DNA of 64,000 nucleotides from Aeromicrobium marinum DSM 15272 (lineage in GTDB: Bacteria; Actinomycetota; Actinomycetes; Propionibacteriales; Nocardioidaceae). Position numbers and translations under genes: made by a program. Numbering within the stretch: position 1 is the first letter of the stretch; the number at the start of each line of letters is the position of its first letter. The notes under the pieces are model-generated. The model did not search any database. It was not told where the DNA came from and saw nothing but the letters and a program-made list of their open reading frames with translations. The stretch lies in NCBI RefSeq assembly GCF_000160775.2, contig NZ_CM001024.1:347016-411015 (forward strand). Direction: 5' to 3'. Of this stretch, positions 55,326 to 63,910 are shown piece after piece.

Positions 55326-55787
55326 TCAGCCTCCCGTGGTCGGTCGGTCGAGGTCGTCGACGGCGTAGAGGTCGCGTTCGAAGCGCAGCGACCCGAGGTC
55401 GGCGTTGCGGACGATGAGGGTCCGGTCGGTGGTCATCCACGGGTCGTTGGACGCGGTGACGCGGATGGTCGAGTTGTCCGGGATGGCCGCGGCGTCGATG
55501 TCGATCGCCACCAGGTAGGCCGACGTGCCCTGGTCCTGCTCGCCGACGAGCCGGCGGCGGGCGTCGGCGTCGAGGGCCTGGATGCGCGCCGATCCGGTGT
55601 AGATCGGGTCCAGGCTGGCCGGGTCGCCGTACCCCTCACCGGGGGTGAAGGTCGGGAGCGCGGCCGGGGGCCGGATCTCGATCATCGCTGTGCGGGTCTT
55701 CGCGACGACAGGGGCATGGTCCCGCTCCCAGTTCTCCGGCAGAACCCGGGTGCCGGGGCGCCCGTAGGCGCGAGTCGGGCGAGGCAT
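55326..55787 (-). CDS. Head-tail stopper-like protein (DUF6093 type)
   Basis: A 153-residue protein: PRPTRAYGRPGTRVLPENWERDH at the start, GDPASLDPIYTGSARIQAL, then a beta domain with IRVTASNDPWMTTDRTLIV. It resembles the DUF6093 group of actinophage connector proteins. ATG overlaps the preceding stop by one base. Confidence 0.78.
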   Translation of the reverse strand: MPRPTRAYGRPGTRVLPENWERDHAPVVAKTRTAMIEIRPPAALPTFTPGEGYGDPASLDPIYTGSARIQALDADARRRLVGEQDQGTSAYLVAIDIDAAAIPDNSTIRVTASNDPWMTTDRTLIVRNADLGSLRFERDLYAVDDLDRPTTGG

Positions 55788-56146
55788 CAGGTCAGCTCCG
55801 GCCACGGGTACTGGTCGTACTCCACAACCTCGAAGTACCCGTCACCCTCCAGCGCGTCGAAGTGCTGCTGCCTGAGCGCCTTCGCGTGGGCCCGCATCGC
55901 GTCGGCCACCTTCGCCCCGTCGACCTGCAGGTCCTGCGTCCGCAGCACCTTGGACGCCAACAGCTCGTTCGACGCGTTCACGTCGATCGCCTGCGCGGCC
56001 GCGAGCTTCACCTGCTCGCCCTCCATGAGCAGGAACGCCGCGATCTCCTCGTCCTGGAACACAGGCGCGTGCTCGTCGACGTCGTTCAGCAGGAGGCGCA
56101 CCTGGCCGACCGAGTTCAGGTCCTTGATGTTGTAGGTGAACACCAT
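55787..56146 (-). CDS. Head-tail connector protein (gp6/adaptor type)
   Basis: A 119-residue helical protein (SVGQVRLLLNDVDEHAPVFQDEEIAAFL, AAAQAIDVNASNELLASKVL) typical of adaptors that bind under the portal. AGGAGG lies 7 nt before the ATG at 56146. A 240-nt gap with a terminator hairpin separates it from the gene before it. Confidence 0.85.
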   Translation of the reverse strand: MVFTYNIKDLNSVGQVRLLLNDVDEHAPVFQDEEIAAFLLMEGEQVKLAAAQAIDVNASNELLASKVLRTQDLQVDGAKVADAMRAHAKALRQQHFDALEGDGYFEVVEYDQYPWPELT

Positions 56147-56333
56147 GACGGCCTCCTCGCGGCTCAGGGGTGGGTGGTGGCACGCAGGAGAATCCCTGGC
56201 AGGGGTGGAAAGTGAGGCGCCGGCAGCCTGGCGTTACCCGCCACGGCACCCCCGGACAGACCTTCCCCGCGCATCCCTGTGGACCAGTCGTACGAACAGT
56301 CCGGCTTCGGCGGAGTTGACGTGCCACCACGAC

Positions 56334-56364
56334 CCCGCCCACACCCCGAGAGAGTGTGGGCGGG
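56334..56364 (-). terminator. Strong hairpin in the 240-nt gap after the capsid block
   Basis: CCCGCCCACAC (56334-56344) and GTGTGGGCGGG (56354-56364) form a perfect 11-bp stem with a 9-nt loop. The gap 56147-56386 shows no convincing gene on either strand. There is no T-run. It would lower read-through from capsid to tail genes. Confidence 0.6.
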
Positions 56365-56386
56365 ACCGAAGAGGAGCGTCAGCCGA

Positions 56387-56689
56387 TCAGCTGTCGGTCG
56401 CCGCGGTGATCGCGGCGAGCTTCTCGCCCTTGTTCTTCGCGTCGCCGAAGTCGAAACCCTCACGCTCCGCCCACGCGTCGATCTGCGGGACAGTCCAGGC
56501 CTCCTCCGGGGCACCCTCGGGCACCACGACCGGGTCCGGATCGGCCGGCGGCGTGGCCTTGCCCTTGCCGGCCTTCTTCAGACCGGTGCCGAACTCCTTG
56601 CCCAGCCAGCCCTTCGGGACCGAACCGGCAGCCTCGTCGGTGACCTCGTCGACGACGTCGACGAAGTCCTTCTCGGTGTAGAGCTTCAC
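56387..56689 (-). CDS. Phage protein with HeH/LEM-like C-terminus
   Basis: A 100-residue protein following the capsid gene by 1 nt, starting with GTG. Residues about 1-35 are KLYTEKDFVDVVDEVTDEAAG, the middle is Pro/Lys-rich, and the end EEAWTVPQIDAWAEREGFDF-KNKGEKLAAI forms a helix-extension-helix fold. Role unknown; such proteins often sit between capsid and connector genes. Confidence 0.7.
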   Translation of the reverse strand: MKLYTEKDFVDVVDEVTDEAAGSVPKGWLGKEFGTGLKKAGKGKATPPADPDPVVVPEGAPEEAWTVPQIDAWAEREGFDFGDAKNKGEKLAAITAATDS

Positions 56690-56690
56690 G

Positions 56691-57818
56691 TCACTCCGCC
56701 TCTCCGTCGGAGGCGAACGTGAACATCGGGTCGCCGTGGGCGGCTCCGACGATGTGACGTCCGCGGTACCAGATGGTGTCGTTGTCGAACGACCCCTCGT
56801 CGACCGAGATGTCCCCGCCGCCGGGGCGCTTGCCCTGGTCGTTCTTGTACCGCATGTCCGGGGTCTCGAACCCACGGAGGAACGCGGTGTAGAACGCCGG
56901 CCGGGGCGCGGTGGCCAGCGGGATGACGAACCAGGCGACGCCCGGCAGGTTCTCCAGCACGTCGAGGGTGACCTTGCCGCGGAACGGGTTGCGCTCCACG
57001 GTCGTGGTGCCACCGACGGTGACCCGGATCTCCTCGGCGTTCAGGACCCGCTCGGCGGTGAACTGCAGCGCCGGGCCGACCACGAGCTGCAGGGGTCCGG
57101 GCCGCAGGATGCGGCCGTCGGAGTCCCGCTTCGTGGTGACCAGGGTGATGGCCGCCTGCAGGTTCGCCTCGTTGAGGATCCCCGTGCCGATGTTGCCGTT
57201 CCCGACGCTGAAGAACGTCGTGTTCGGTGCACCGGTGACCGGGTTGGCCAGCTGGGTGAGCGTGACGTCGTCCTCGGTGTACCGGGCCTGCGTGGCCCAG
57301 CCGTTGGGGACGACCTCGAGCTCGCCGATGTCGTCGTTGATCCGGGCCTCGAAGGTGTACCCGAACTGCTCGCCGAACTTCTCGACCTTGACCGTCCGCT
57401 CGTCGACCGACGTCGACGCGACCGGGTAGTTCGTCTTCTCGGGCACCTTCGGCAGGGCGTGACGGTTGCGCGTCAGCTCCACCAGGCGCTTGGGCTTGAA
57501 GTCCTTGACCGTGGTGCGCGCCGAGTACTTCGTCCACTGGGTGGGGACGTCGTCGTACTGGGCGATCAGCTCACGGTCGAGGACCTCACCGAGCGCGGAC
57601 TTGAACAGGTCCGACGTGGTGATCGCCTCGTTGAGCTGCATGAGCGCGAGCCGGTTGCCCGACTTCGCCGCCTCGTACACGCGGTGGGCGTCGACCATGG
57701 CAGCACGCATGCCGGGGTTGGCGCGCGAGCGGGCTCGACGGGCGACAGGTCCCTCGCCGAGCATGGTCATGTCGGCGCCCAGCTCGAACGTGTCGGGACG
57801 CAGAAGGGTGGTGGTCAC
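56691..57818 (-). CDS. Major capsid protein
   Basis: A 375-residue protein at the capsid position. LNEAITTSDLFKSALGEVLDREL begins the fold, FGEQFGYTFEARINDD and the end FYTAFLRGFETPDMRYKND with GGDISVDEGSFDND resemble Mu gpT/HK97-fold capsid proteins. GTG at 57818 has AGGAGG 4-9 nt upstream, the strongest kind of site here, which fits the most abundant phage protein. Confidence 0.88.
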   Translation of the reverse strand: MTTTLLRPDTFELGADMTMLGEGPVARRARSRANPGMRAAMVDAHRVYEAAKSGNRLALMQLNEAITTSDLFKSALGEVLDRELIAQYDDVPTQWTKYSARTTVKDFKPKRLVELTRNRHALPKVPEKTNYPVASTSVDERTVKVEKFGEQFGYTFEARINDDIGELEVVPNGWATQARYTEDDVTLTQLANPVTGAPNTTFFSVGNGNIGTGILNEANLQAAITLVTTKRDSDGRILRPGPLQLVVGPALQFTAERVLNAEEIRVTVGGTTTVERNPFRGKVTLDVLENLPGVAWFVIPLATAPRPAFYTAFLRGFETPDMRYKNDQGKRPGGGDISVDEGSFDNDTIWYRGRHIVGAAHGDPMFTFASDGEAE

Positions 57819-57828
57819 GATGGCCTCC

Positions 57829-58194
57829 TCAGACCGTCAGGGGCTTGACGAGCGCCGGACCGACGCCGCTGGACTTGGTGGTGAACGAGCCGTCGGCGGC
57901 ACACGCGGAGTGGCCCCAGAGCTCGTTGTCGGTCGCCGTGACCGTGAGGGCACGGGTCGCTGTGATGATGTAGATCGGCTGGCCGACGCCGGTGATGGCG
58001 CCGTCCACGTCGATCTGGAACACCGCACCGGTGATGTCGACCGAGGCGTGGGTGGCGATGTTGCCGACACCCTCACCCCGGCTGGTCGCGGCGACGCCGC
58101 AGAAGGCGCCGACCTTGACAGGCTCACCGGACACGGTGCCCGACGGGACGGGCAGGGACAGTTCGTTGCCCGGCCGGAACGCGAGGTTCTTCAT
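57829..58194 (-). CDS. Capsid decoration/stabilising protein (DUF2190-like)
   Basis: A 121-residue protein, KNLAFRPGNELSLPVPSGTVSGEPVKVGAFCGVAATSRGEG in two parts, with the pattern of DUF2190 head cement proteins (basic start, SGxPVxVG, AVDITGAV-like strand). It lies between scaffold and capsid genes, as expected. ATG at 58194, one base after the protease-scaffold stop. Confidence 0.85.
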   Translation of the reverse strand: MKNLAFRPGNELSLPVPSGTVSGEPVKVGAFCGVAATSRGEGVGNIATHASVDITGAVFQIDVDGAITGVGQPIYIITATRALTVTATDNELWGHSACAADGSFTTKSSGVGPALVKPLTV

Positions 58195-58195
58195 G

Positions 58196-58618
58196 TCAGG
58201 CTCCCTTCGGGTTGAAGATGTTGTCGAAGTCGGACTCCGACACGCCGGTCGACCGCTGACCGCCACCGAGGTCGGTGACGCGTCCGGTCCCGCGGGCCTC
58301 GAGGACCTCGGCCGCGGCGGCCTCGACGGCCTTGGTGAACGCCTCGTCGTCGAGCTCGCCCTCCTTGACCGGGAGGTCGGCCTTCAGGCCGGTGATCTCG
58401 AGGTTGGAGAACGAGACCTCGTGTTCCTTCGCGACGGTGGAGATGACCGCGTCGGCGGCCTTGCTGCGGGCGGACGCGGCCTTGCTCTCGGAGAGCTCGG
58501 TCTTCGCGGCGTCCCGCTCCTTGATGGCCGTGTCACGCTCAGCTTCGAGCGCGGTCACCCGGCCGGCCTTCTCGAGCAGCTCGGTGTGAGCCGACTCCTC
58601 GATCTGGATCTTTGCCAT
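58196..58618 (-). CDS. Nested in-frame scaffold protein
   Basis: ATG at 58618, inside the protease gene and in the same frame, is preceded by AGGAGGA (58628-58622) at 3 nt. It yields the 140-residue coiled-coil scaffold alone, as lambda Nu3 is made within gene C. Translation start is inferred from the site; no separate promoter is seen. Confidence 0.6.
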   Translation of the reverse strand: MAKIQIEESAHTELLEKAGRVTALEAERDTAIKERDAAKTELSESKAASARSKAADAVISTVAKEHEVSFSNLEITGLKADLPVKEGELDDEAFTKAVEAAAAEVLEARGTGRVTDLGGGQRSTGVSESDFDNIFNPKGA

Positions 58619-59446
58619 GTGTCCTCCTGCGGACTCTTCGGTGTTCCCAGCCGGGTTGGCAGGGACGTACTGGGTGACGACACGCACCTCGGTGCGCTCG
58701 CCCGTGAGGGCGCTCGGCAGGCCGTCGCTGCCGGAGTCGTAGGTCTGGGCGTAGATCCCGGCGTCGTCGCCGTTCTCGATCTCGAACCAGGCCGTGGTCT
58801 CGTCGAAGTCCCGCAGCCACGCCCACACGCGGTCGTCGCCGTCGGTGGCGTACTCCTCGCGGATCAGCACGGACAGGGCCTCGCGGCGGTCGTTGACGCT
58901 CGCCTCGCTGACACCGTGGCGGCGGGCTCGAGCGTTGACGCGGCCGGGCCGTGCGGACTCGAGCACCTGGAACGTCCCCCCGCGGCCGGCGCGGGTGACG
59001 AAGTCGACGCTGTTCGCCGGGCTGGGCAGGATCTTGAGGATCTCCCGGTCGCTGCCGGCCTCGTTGACCTCGGCGGCGGCCCGGATGGACACGCCGATGT
59101 ACTGCTGCATCTCCGAGAGCAGTTCGCGATGCTGGCTGAACGGGCGGGCGGGCGCCTGCAGGGCCGACGCCTCGGCGTTCCACACTGCGGGGCCCGTGAG
59201 CACGGCACCGAGGTCCTTGACGGACCGTTCGGGGCGTTCGTACTGGTCGCTCTCGCTCGGGTGGTCCAGGTACATGTGGGTGCCGGCGGGGAACACCTCG
59301 TCGGCGCCGGCTGCCTCCAGGCACTCCACGGAGTAGGTGCCGGACGAACCCTGGCCGGGGGTGATGAGGGTGATCATCAGCTCGCCCGGCTTGCCGGAGA
59401 TGGGCGTCGCGGCGAGAGCCGTCGACTCCATGATCTGCTTGTGCAT
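58196..59446 (-). CDS. Prohead protease with fused scaffold domain
   Basis: A 416-residue protein. Residues about 1-235 make a capsid maturation protease-like domain (GTHMYLDHPSESDQYERPERS, EMQQYIGVSIRAAAEV); residues 277-416 are a charged coiled-coil scaffold (MAKIQIEESAHTELLEKAG, ALEAERDTAIKERDAAKTEL). GAGGAG 7-8 nt before the ATG. A strong internal ribosome site before Met277 suggests that the scaffold is also made alone. Confidence 0.8.
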   Translation of the reverse strand: MHKQIMESTALAATPISGKPGELMITLITPGQGSSGTYSVECLEAAGADEVFPAGTHMYLDHPSESDQYERPERSVKDLGAVLTGPAVWNAEASALQAPARPFSQHRELLSEMQQYIGVSIRAAAEVNEAGSDREILKILPSPANSVDFVTRAGRGGTFQVLESARPGRVNARARRHGVSEASVNDRREALSVLIREEYATDGDDRVWAWLRDFDETTAWFEIENGDDAGIYAQTYDSGSDGLPSALTGERTEVRVVTQYVPANPAGNTEESAGGHMAKIQIEESAHTELLEKAGRVTALEAERDTAIKERDAAKTELSESKAASARSKAADAVISTVAKEHEVSFSNLEITGLKADLPVKEGELDDEAFTKAVEAAAAEVLEARGTGRVTDLGGGQRSTGVSESDFDNIFNPKGA

Positions 59447-59468
59447 GGTCGATCTCCTCGTGAGGTCG

Positions 59469-59474
59469 TAGGGT
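59469..59474 (+). promoter_or_regulatory. -10 box TAGGGT before a rightward small gene in the prophage
   Basis: TAGGGT ends 6 nt before the ATG at 59481, the same host-type leaderless layout as rph and the ABC operon. Confidence 0.55.
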
Positions 59475-59480
59475 GTTCGG

Positions 59481-59648
59481 ATGGGTCAGGACGACCGGAA
59501 CGAGGGCTCAGCGCCCGACGAGTGCCTGGAGCACGCCTGGAAGTTGGCGGGTGTGACGATCGCGATGGACGGCGCCCACGAGGACTACAAGTGCCTGCGG
59601 TGTGACGCGGTCACGATGCGGAAGACGCCAGGTCCCGCACGGGCGTGA
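59481..59648 (+). CDS. Small zinc-binding protein (moron)
   Basis: A 55-residue protein with CLEH (residues 15-18) and CLRC (residues 38-41), a CxxH/CxxC zinc ribbon, around HAWKLAGVTIAMDGAHEDYK. It reads against the late operon, between the MuF and protease genes, and overlaps the MuF 3' end by 38 nt. The host-type leaderless promoter suggests expression from the lysogen. Similar short zinc proteins occur in actinophages; no role is known. Confidence 0.7.
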   Translation: MGQDDRNEGSAPDECLEHAWKLAGVTIAMDGAHEDYKCLRCDAVTMRKTPGPARA

Positions 59649-60666
59649 CGACCTGAGAGTCGCGCCACCCGGGGTTGTTCCGCAGCGTCGACAGGTCCGA
59701 CCACGCGACGTCGCCGGATTTCAGCAGCTCCAGCCGGGTCGGCCCCATGACCTTCAGCTGGTCGGCCTTCGAGAGCCGGCCGAACCGCGCTTCGGAGTCG
59801 GGCATCAGCGACGGCGGTTCGTCGATGTCGAACCCCAGGTCGCGCCACGACTTCGTCACCGGGAGTCGTGCGCACCGGCCGTTCTGGTGGTCGTTGGGCC
59901 CGGGCTCGGTGATCGCGTGGCGTGTGCCGTGTTGCGCCCAGCACGACGGGCAGGTGTCGGAGTCCAGCGTCGCGAGCCAGTCCCAACCGGTCAGCACGTC
60001 CTCGTTGGCGCGCTCGTGGGCGGCCGCCGCGGCGCGGTGGGCGTCCAGCGTCTCCGTCTGCGCCACGACGAGAGCCCGGGTCAGTGATCGGTTGAACCCG
60101 ATCTCCAAGTCGCGGACCATCTCACGGGCCGTGACGCGCGGGTTGCGGCCGAAGGCGACGCCGCGGATCAGCTCGGTGCGAATGATGTCGTAGGAGTCGC
60201 CCGCTAGCGGCAGCAGCGTCTTCGTGACCCGCACCTGCGTGCGCTCGACGATCGCCCGGATCTGGCCGGTGTCGGCTCGGACGAGCGTGCCCCGCAGCTC
60301 AGCGCCCGCGCCGCGCGGCAACTGGGAGCCGATCACGTCGATCTGCCCGGTCGCCGCCGAGACGACGTCCGACACCGACGACATGATCCGCACGCCGGCG
60401 TTGTCCGTCAGCCCCTGCAGGCCCTCGAACGTTGCCTCGAGCGCCTCCTGCGCCCGCTCGGCGCGCATCACCTGACTGGCCGTCGGCCACGCACCGTCGA
60501 CGCGGAGCGCCTCGAGCTCGTTGACGGCGGCCTGCCAGTCGCCGGCGACGATCGTCCAGGCCTTCGCCCAAGACCGCACCAGGTCGTCGGTGGCGGAGTT
60601 GACGCTCTCGGCGATCTGGATGCGGATCTGACCGACCAGCTGCAGGGTCTCGCGGGTGACGGACAT
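59611..60666 (-). CDS. MuF-like minor head protein
   Basis: A 351-residue protein of the SPP1 gp7/Mu F group, placed after the portal. RTELIRGVAFGRNPRVTAREMV, ALVVAQTETLDAHRAAAAAHERAN and WLATLDSDTCPSCWAQHG with a later DHQNGRCARLPV form the MuF domain, with Cys/His residues that may bind zinc. There is no C-terminal toxin extension. ATG overlaps the portal stop by one base. Confidence 0.9.
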   Translation of the reverse strand: MSVTRETLQLVGQIRIQIAESVNSATDDLVRSWAKAWTIVAGDWQAAVNELEALRVDGAWPTASQVMRAERAQEALEATFEGLQGLTDNAGVRIMSSVSDVVSAATGQIDVIGSQLPRGAGAELRGTLVRADTGQIRAIVERTQVRVTKTLLPLAGDSYDIIRTELIRGVAFGRNPRVTAREMVRDLEIGFNRSLTRALVVAQTETLDAHRAAAAAHERANEDVLTGWDWLATLDSDTCPSCWAQHGTRHAITEPGPNDHQNGRCARLPVTKSWRDLGFDIDEPPSLMPDSEARFGRLSKADQLKVMGPTRLELLKSGDVAWSDLSTLRNNPGWRDSQVVTPVRDLASSAS

Positions 60667-62318
60667 CAGGCAGCGTCAGCCGCGGGCGGCCGGTCGAACG
60701 GCGGAACACTCTCGCCCCTACGCAGTGCGTCGATCATCGCCTGCCCGGCGTTGAGGTTCGGGTCGATGAAGTTGCCCTGCTCGTCGGTGACGTCGGCCAG
60801 GATGTCGTCCACGTCGTCCACGTGCAGCGCCTGCAGCAGCAGCTTGAGGGTGACGAGCGGCGGAACCCGGCGGGTGCTGTCGGCCGACACGATCGACTCC
60901 ACGAGGTCCTTGAGCGGGGTCTCGGAGATGTCGGGCCAGGCGATCTCGATCGTCCGGTCCGTGTTGCCGGCGAGGATGACGGTCTCACGTCCGGTGAACC
61001 GGTCCCGCGTGGTCGCCTTGCGCTTCAGCGGACCGGACGGGGCCTTCGCTGCGGAGTCGATGACGTAGTTGCAGATCCGGCGCAGGAACGCCGACCACAC
61101 GTCACGGCGCGCGTTGGCCATGAGCTCGGTCGGCTTGTCCAGCGTCTCGGCGGTCGCACGCGTCCCGGTGATGCCCGGGTCGGTGAGCAGCATCGTGACG
61201 GGGATGTCGAGCCCCGCGGCGACCATGGCCGCGATCGGCTTGCCCGACTCGGCGTCGATCGTCGCACCGGTCTTGGGGATCGCGGTGAAGTCCTGACCGG
61301 GTCCCAGGTGGACGGTCGCGCCAGCCTCGGACTGGTTCACGCCGGCTCGCCGCGGCCCCGGGAGGGTGGGGTCGAGCTGGCTGGAGCGCTGCGCGGCCGC
61401 GGCCTTCTGCGCAGCGCCTCGGCTCGGTGCGGAGCCCTTGAACGCGTACCGGGACAGCGCCTTCATGAGGCGAGCCCAGTCGGTGAGGAAGTCGGTGTAG
61501 CCCTTCGCCCAGGGCAGGGACGCGAACGCGTCGCCGATGCCGAAGTCCCACGTGTCGAGGCCGTTGACGTCGAGCTCGGCGATCGGGGAGTCCCACGCGA
61601 CCGGGATGCCCTGGATGGTGGTCGGCTTGCTGGTCGGTCGGTAGTCGATCGACGGGTACAGCTGACGACGAGTCACCCGGCGCACACGGGTCGTGCCCGG
61701 TGCGGTGCCGTCCTCGGTCACCAGCTGGGTCCACTCGCGCAGAAAGAACCACCGGTCCAGCCGGTCATCCGGGTTGGTGACCACGCGGGCGATCTCGTCG
61801 AACGGGATCAACCGGGGCCGCACCCAACCGGTGACCTGGTTGGTGAAGAGGGCGACGAACAGGTTCCCGTCGGTGCCGAGGGTCCGCTCGTTGCGCTCGC
61901 GGGCCTGGGCTCCGTACAGCACCCGCAGGGTCTCGGGGTCGTCGAGCCAGCCCTGCAGGAAGCCGTTGACGTCCTGCTGTGCCTGGTTCTCGTCGGTCGG
62001 GCCAGTGGCGCGAGCGCTGATCTGGACGCCGGAGCCCCAGATGTACGCGAACCGCAGCGACAGACCACGCTTCAGGATCGGGTTGGCGATCGCCATGATG
62101 CGGCACAGCTGAGCGGAGTTCCGGAGGCCCTCGCGGGTGAACTCCATCTCGCCCCAGAACCCGATCCGCTTCCAGCCGTGGTCCTCGCGGGCCAACTCGA
62201 TGTCCGCGAGGGACTCCTCGAGGATCTCGATCTGGTTCGACGCCTGGTCGAGTTGCTCGGACAGGTACTGCAGCGTCTGGGCCGGAGCGGTCTCGGTGAG
62301 GACGGCGGTGTCGGGCAT
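60666..62318 (-). CDS. Portal protein
   Basis: A 550-residue protein. LCRIMAIANPILKRGLSLRFAYIWGSG, DGNLFVALFTNQVTGWVRPRLIPFDEI, and the late DIPVTMLLTDPGITGTRATAETLDKPTE are typical of portal proteins that form the DNA channel at one capsid vertex. ATG at 62318 has GGAAGG 8-9 nt upstream and starts 18 nt after the terminase stop. Confidence 0.92.
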   Translation of the reverse strand: MPDTAVLTETAPAQTLQYLSEQLDQASNQIEILEESLADIELAREDHGWKRIGFWGEMEFTREGLRNSAQLCRIMAIANPILKRGLSLRFAYIWGSGVQISARATGPTDENQAQQDVNGFLQGWLDDPETLRVLYGAQARERNERTLGTDGNLFVALFTNQVTGWVRPRLIPFDEIARVVTNPDDRLDRWFFLREWTQLVTEDGTAPGTTRVRRVTRRQLYPSIDYRPTSKPTTIQGIPVAWDSPIAELDVNGLDTWDFGIGDAFASLPWAKGYTDFLTDWARLMKALSRYAFKGSAPSRGAAQKAAAAQRSSQLDPTLPGPRRAGVNQSEAGATVHLGPGQDFTAIPKTGATIDAESGKPIAAMVAAGLDIPVTMLLTDPGITGTRATAETLDKPTELMANARRDVWSAFLRRICNYVIDSAAKAPSGPLKRKATTRDRFTGRETVILAGNTDRTIEIAWPDISETPLKDLVESIVSADSTRRVPPLVTLKLLLQALHVDDVDDILADVTDEQGNFIDPNLNAGQAMIDALRRGESVPPFDRPPAADAA

Positions 62319-62336
62319 GCGGGCCGCCTTCCGTGG

Positions 62337-63815
62337 TCAATATGGGGAGATGGAATAGCCGGCGAGCTCGGGGTCGATGTCCTCGTCGGTGATCACGTCA
62401 CCGAGGTCATCACCGCTGAGCAGCGGCTGCAGGATCAGACGATTCAGGCCCTGGCTCATCGCATCGACCATGTCGTCGTGGGCGGCGTTCGGGAAGCCGG
62501 CGGCCTCCTCGATCAGGTCGTCCGCCCATGCCTCGAACTCCGGCAGCCAGACGTTGCCGGCCTCGACCAGCGGGGACACCGCGGAGGCCCTGGCCACCTT
62601 CGAGCCTTGGGGTTCCTCGGGGACGATGCCGGGCACCGTCGAGCGCAGCGCCGCGATGACGGCCGGGCCGTTGGCCTTGTCCTCCACGACCTTCAGCAGG
62701 GCTTGGGGCCAGCGCCGGTGCATGGCCTTCATCGCGCCGCAGGTGGCTGGGAAGTCCATTCGGCCGCGGACCTGGTCGAGCAGGTACGCGTTCGCCCCGC
62801 GCCGCATCCACACCTGGCCGACCACGTAGTCGGCGTTCTTGGTGTCCTTGAACGTCAGGTCCCACGACTGCAGCAGGTCGTCGTACTCGGTCACGATGCG
62901 CGACCCGTCGGCACGCTCGAGGTGCAGCGGCTCGGTGAACTTCTTCCAGGAGGTGCGGTGGAAGATGTCGCCGGCGGCGGGGGACGGCCGGCCCTGGTAC
63001 AGGGCGTTCCAGGACCGGGAGCCGACCTCGCGCTTCTTCTTGGTCCAGTCGGCTCGGGTTCTGTCTCGCGCCGACTCCATGAACTCGCCGGGCTCGCGGC
63101 CGAGCACGTCGACCTCGCCCCGCTCTGGGCGGTGGTCAGCCTGGGCGGGGATGTTGAGCACCCGCCACTGGTCGGCGAACTCGTCAGCCAACCACCCGGC
63201 CATGTCGTCTTCTCGCCAGCGCGTCTGGATGAGCACCACTGGAGCGCCGGGGGCCAGTCGGGGGAGCGCGACCTCGGTCCAGAAGTCTCGGACGGTGTCG
63301 CGCCACGCCTCGGACTCCGCCTGGGCTGCGTTCTTGTACGGGTCGTCGATGATCAGCAGGTCGACGGGACGCCCGGTGAGGGCTCCGTCGATTCCGGCGC
63401 AGTAGACCGACCCGCCGGGGCCGAGCAGCTCCCAGTCGTGCTTCGCGCGGGAGGTGCGGTCCACGGTGAGACCGAGCTTCGGGTTCGCGACTACGTCCTC
63501 GCGGATGGCCCGGCCCCACCGAGCGGCGATCCTCAGCTCGAAGGAGATGATCGCGACGCGCAGCTTCGGGTTGCGGTGAAGCATCCACAGCGGGAAGCGG
63601 CGTGAGGTCCGCTGGCTCTTGCCCTCCTGGGGCGGCATCGACAGGATCAGGCGCTCGCAGCGGTCTTCGGCGACGTCGACCAGGGCGGCGTCGATCAGGT
63701 CCAGGGCGGGCGTCTGCCGGGTCGAGGGGTCGAGACTGGCGGCCATCTTGCCGGGGGTCGTCCAGTGGCTGCCGTCGTCCTCGAAGTTGCGGGCGGCCGC
63801 TTCCCAGGGGGTCAC
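62337..63815 (-). CDS. Terminase large subunit
   Basis: A 492-residue packaging motor. The ATPase has Walker A SMPPQEGKSQ (residues 59-68) and Walker B VDLLIIDDP (151-159); the nuclease has LQSWDLTFKDTKNADYVVG, VVEDKANGPAVIAAL and AAHDDMVDAMSQG with the metal-binding Asp residues. GTG at 63815 follows GAGGGAGG. No small terminase is seen between it and the rightward gene at 63911. Confidence 0.95.
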   Translation of the reverse strand: MTPWEAAARNFEDDGSHWTTPGKMAASLDPSTRQTPALDLIDAALVDVAEDRCERLILSMPPQEGKSQRTSRRFPLWMLHRNPKLRVAIISFELRIAARWGRAIREDVVANPKLGLTVDRTSRAKHDWELLGPGGSVYCAGIDGALTGRPVDLLIIDDPYKNAAQAESEAWRDTVRDFWTEVALPRLAPGAPVVLIQTRWREDDMAGWLADEFADQWRVLNIPAQADHRPERGEVDVLGREPGEFMESARDRTRADWTKKKREVGSRSWNALYQGRPSPAAGDIFHRTSWKKFTEPLHLERADGSRIVTEYDDLLQSWDLTFKDTKNADYVVGQVWMRRGANAYLLDQVRGRMDFPATCGAMKAMHRRWPQALLKVVEDKANGPAVIAALRSTVPGIVPEEPQGSKVARASAVSPLVEAGNVWLPEFEAWADDLIEEAAGFPNAAHDDMVDAMSQGLNRLILQPLLSGDDLGDVITDEDIDPELAGYSISPY

Positions 63816-63910
63816 GCTGGCCTCCCTCGGAGGTGAACGGCGGCAGCGCTGTCGGTGGTGACGGCTAGCGTCCGCTTCGACGGACCCGTCATCGACGAAA
63901 GGAATCCACC

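Noticed and set aside
56136..56681. Plus-strand open frame of 181 codons over the hairpin gap
   Set aside because: It has no ribosome site or -10 box, its composition is that of a shadow frame, and it overlaps a better-supported minus-strand gene.
59611..60666. MuF-linked polymorphic toxin
   Set aside because: The protein ends shortly after the MuF domain; there is no C-terminal toxin extension or immunity gene.
63816..63910. Terminase small subunit next to the large subunit
   Set aside because: Only 95 nt separate the large subunit from the divergent gene and hold no open frame; the small subunit must lie outside the window or be the unread part of the edge gene.
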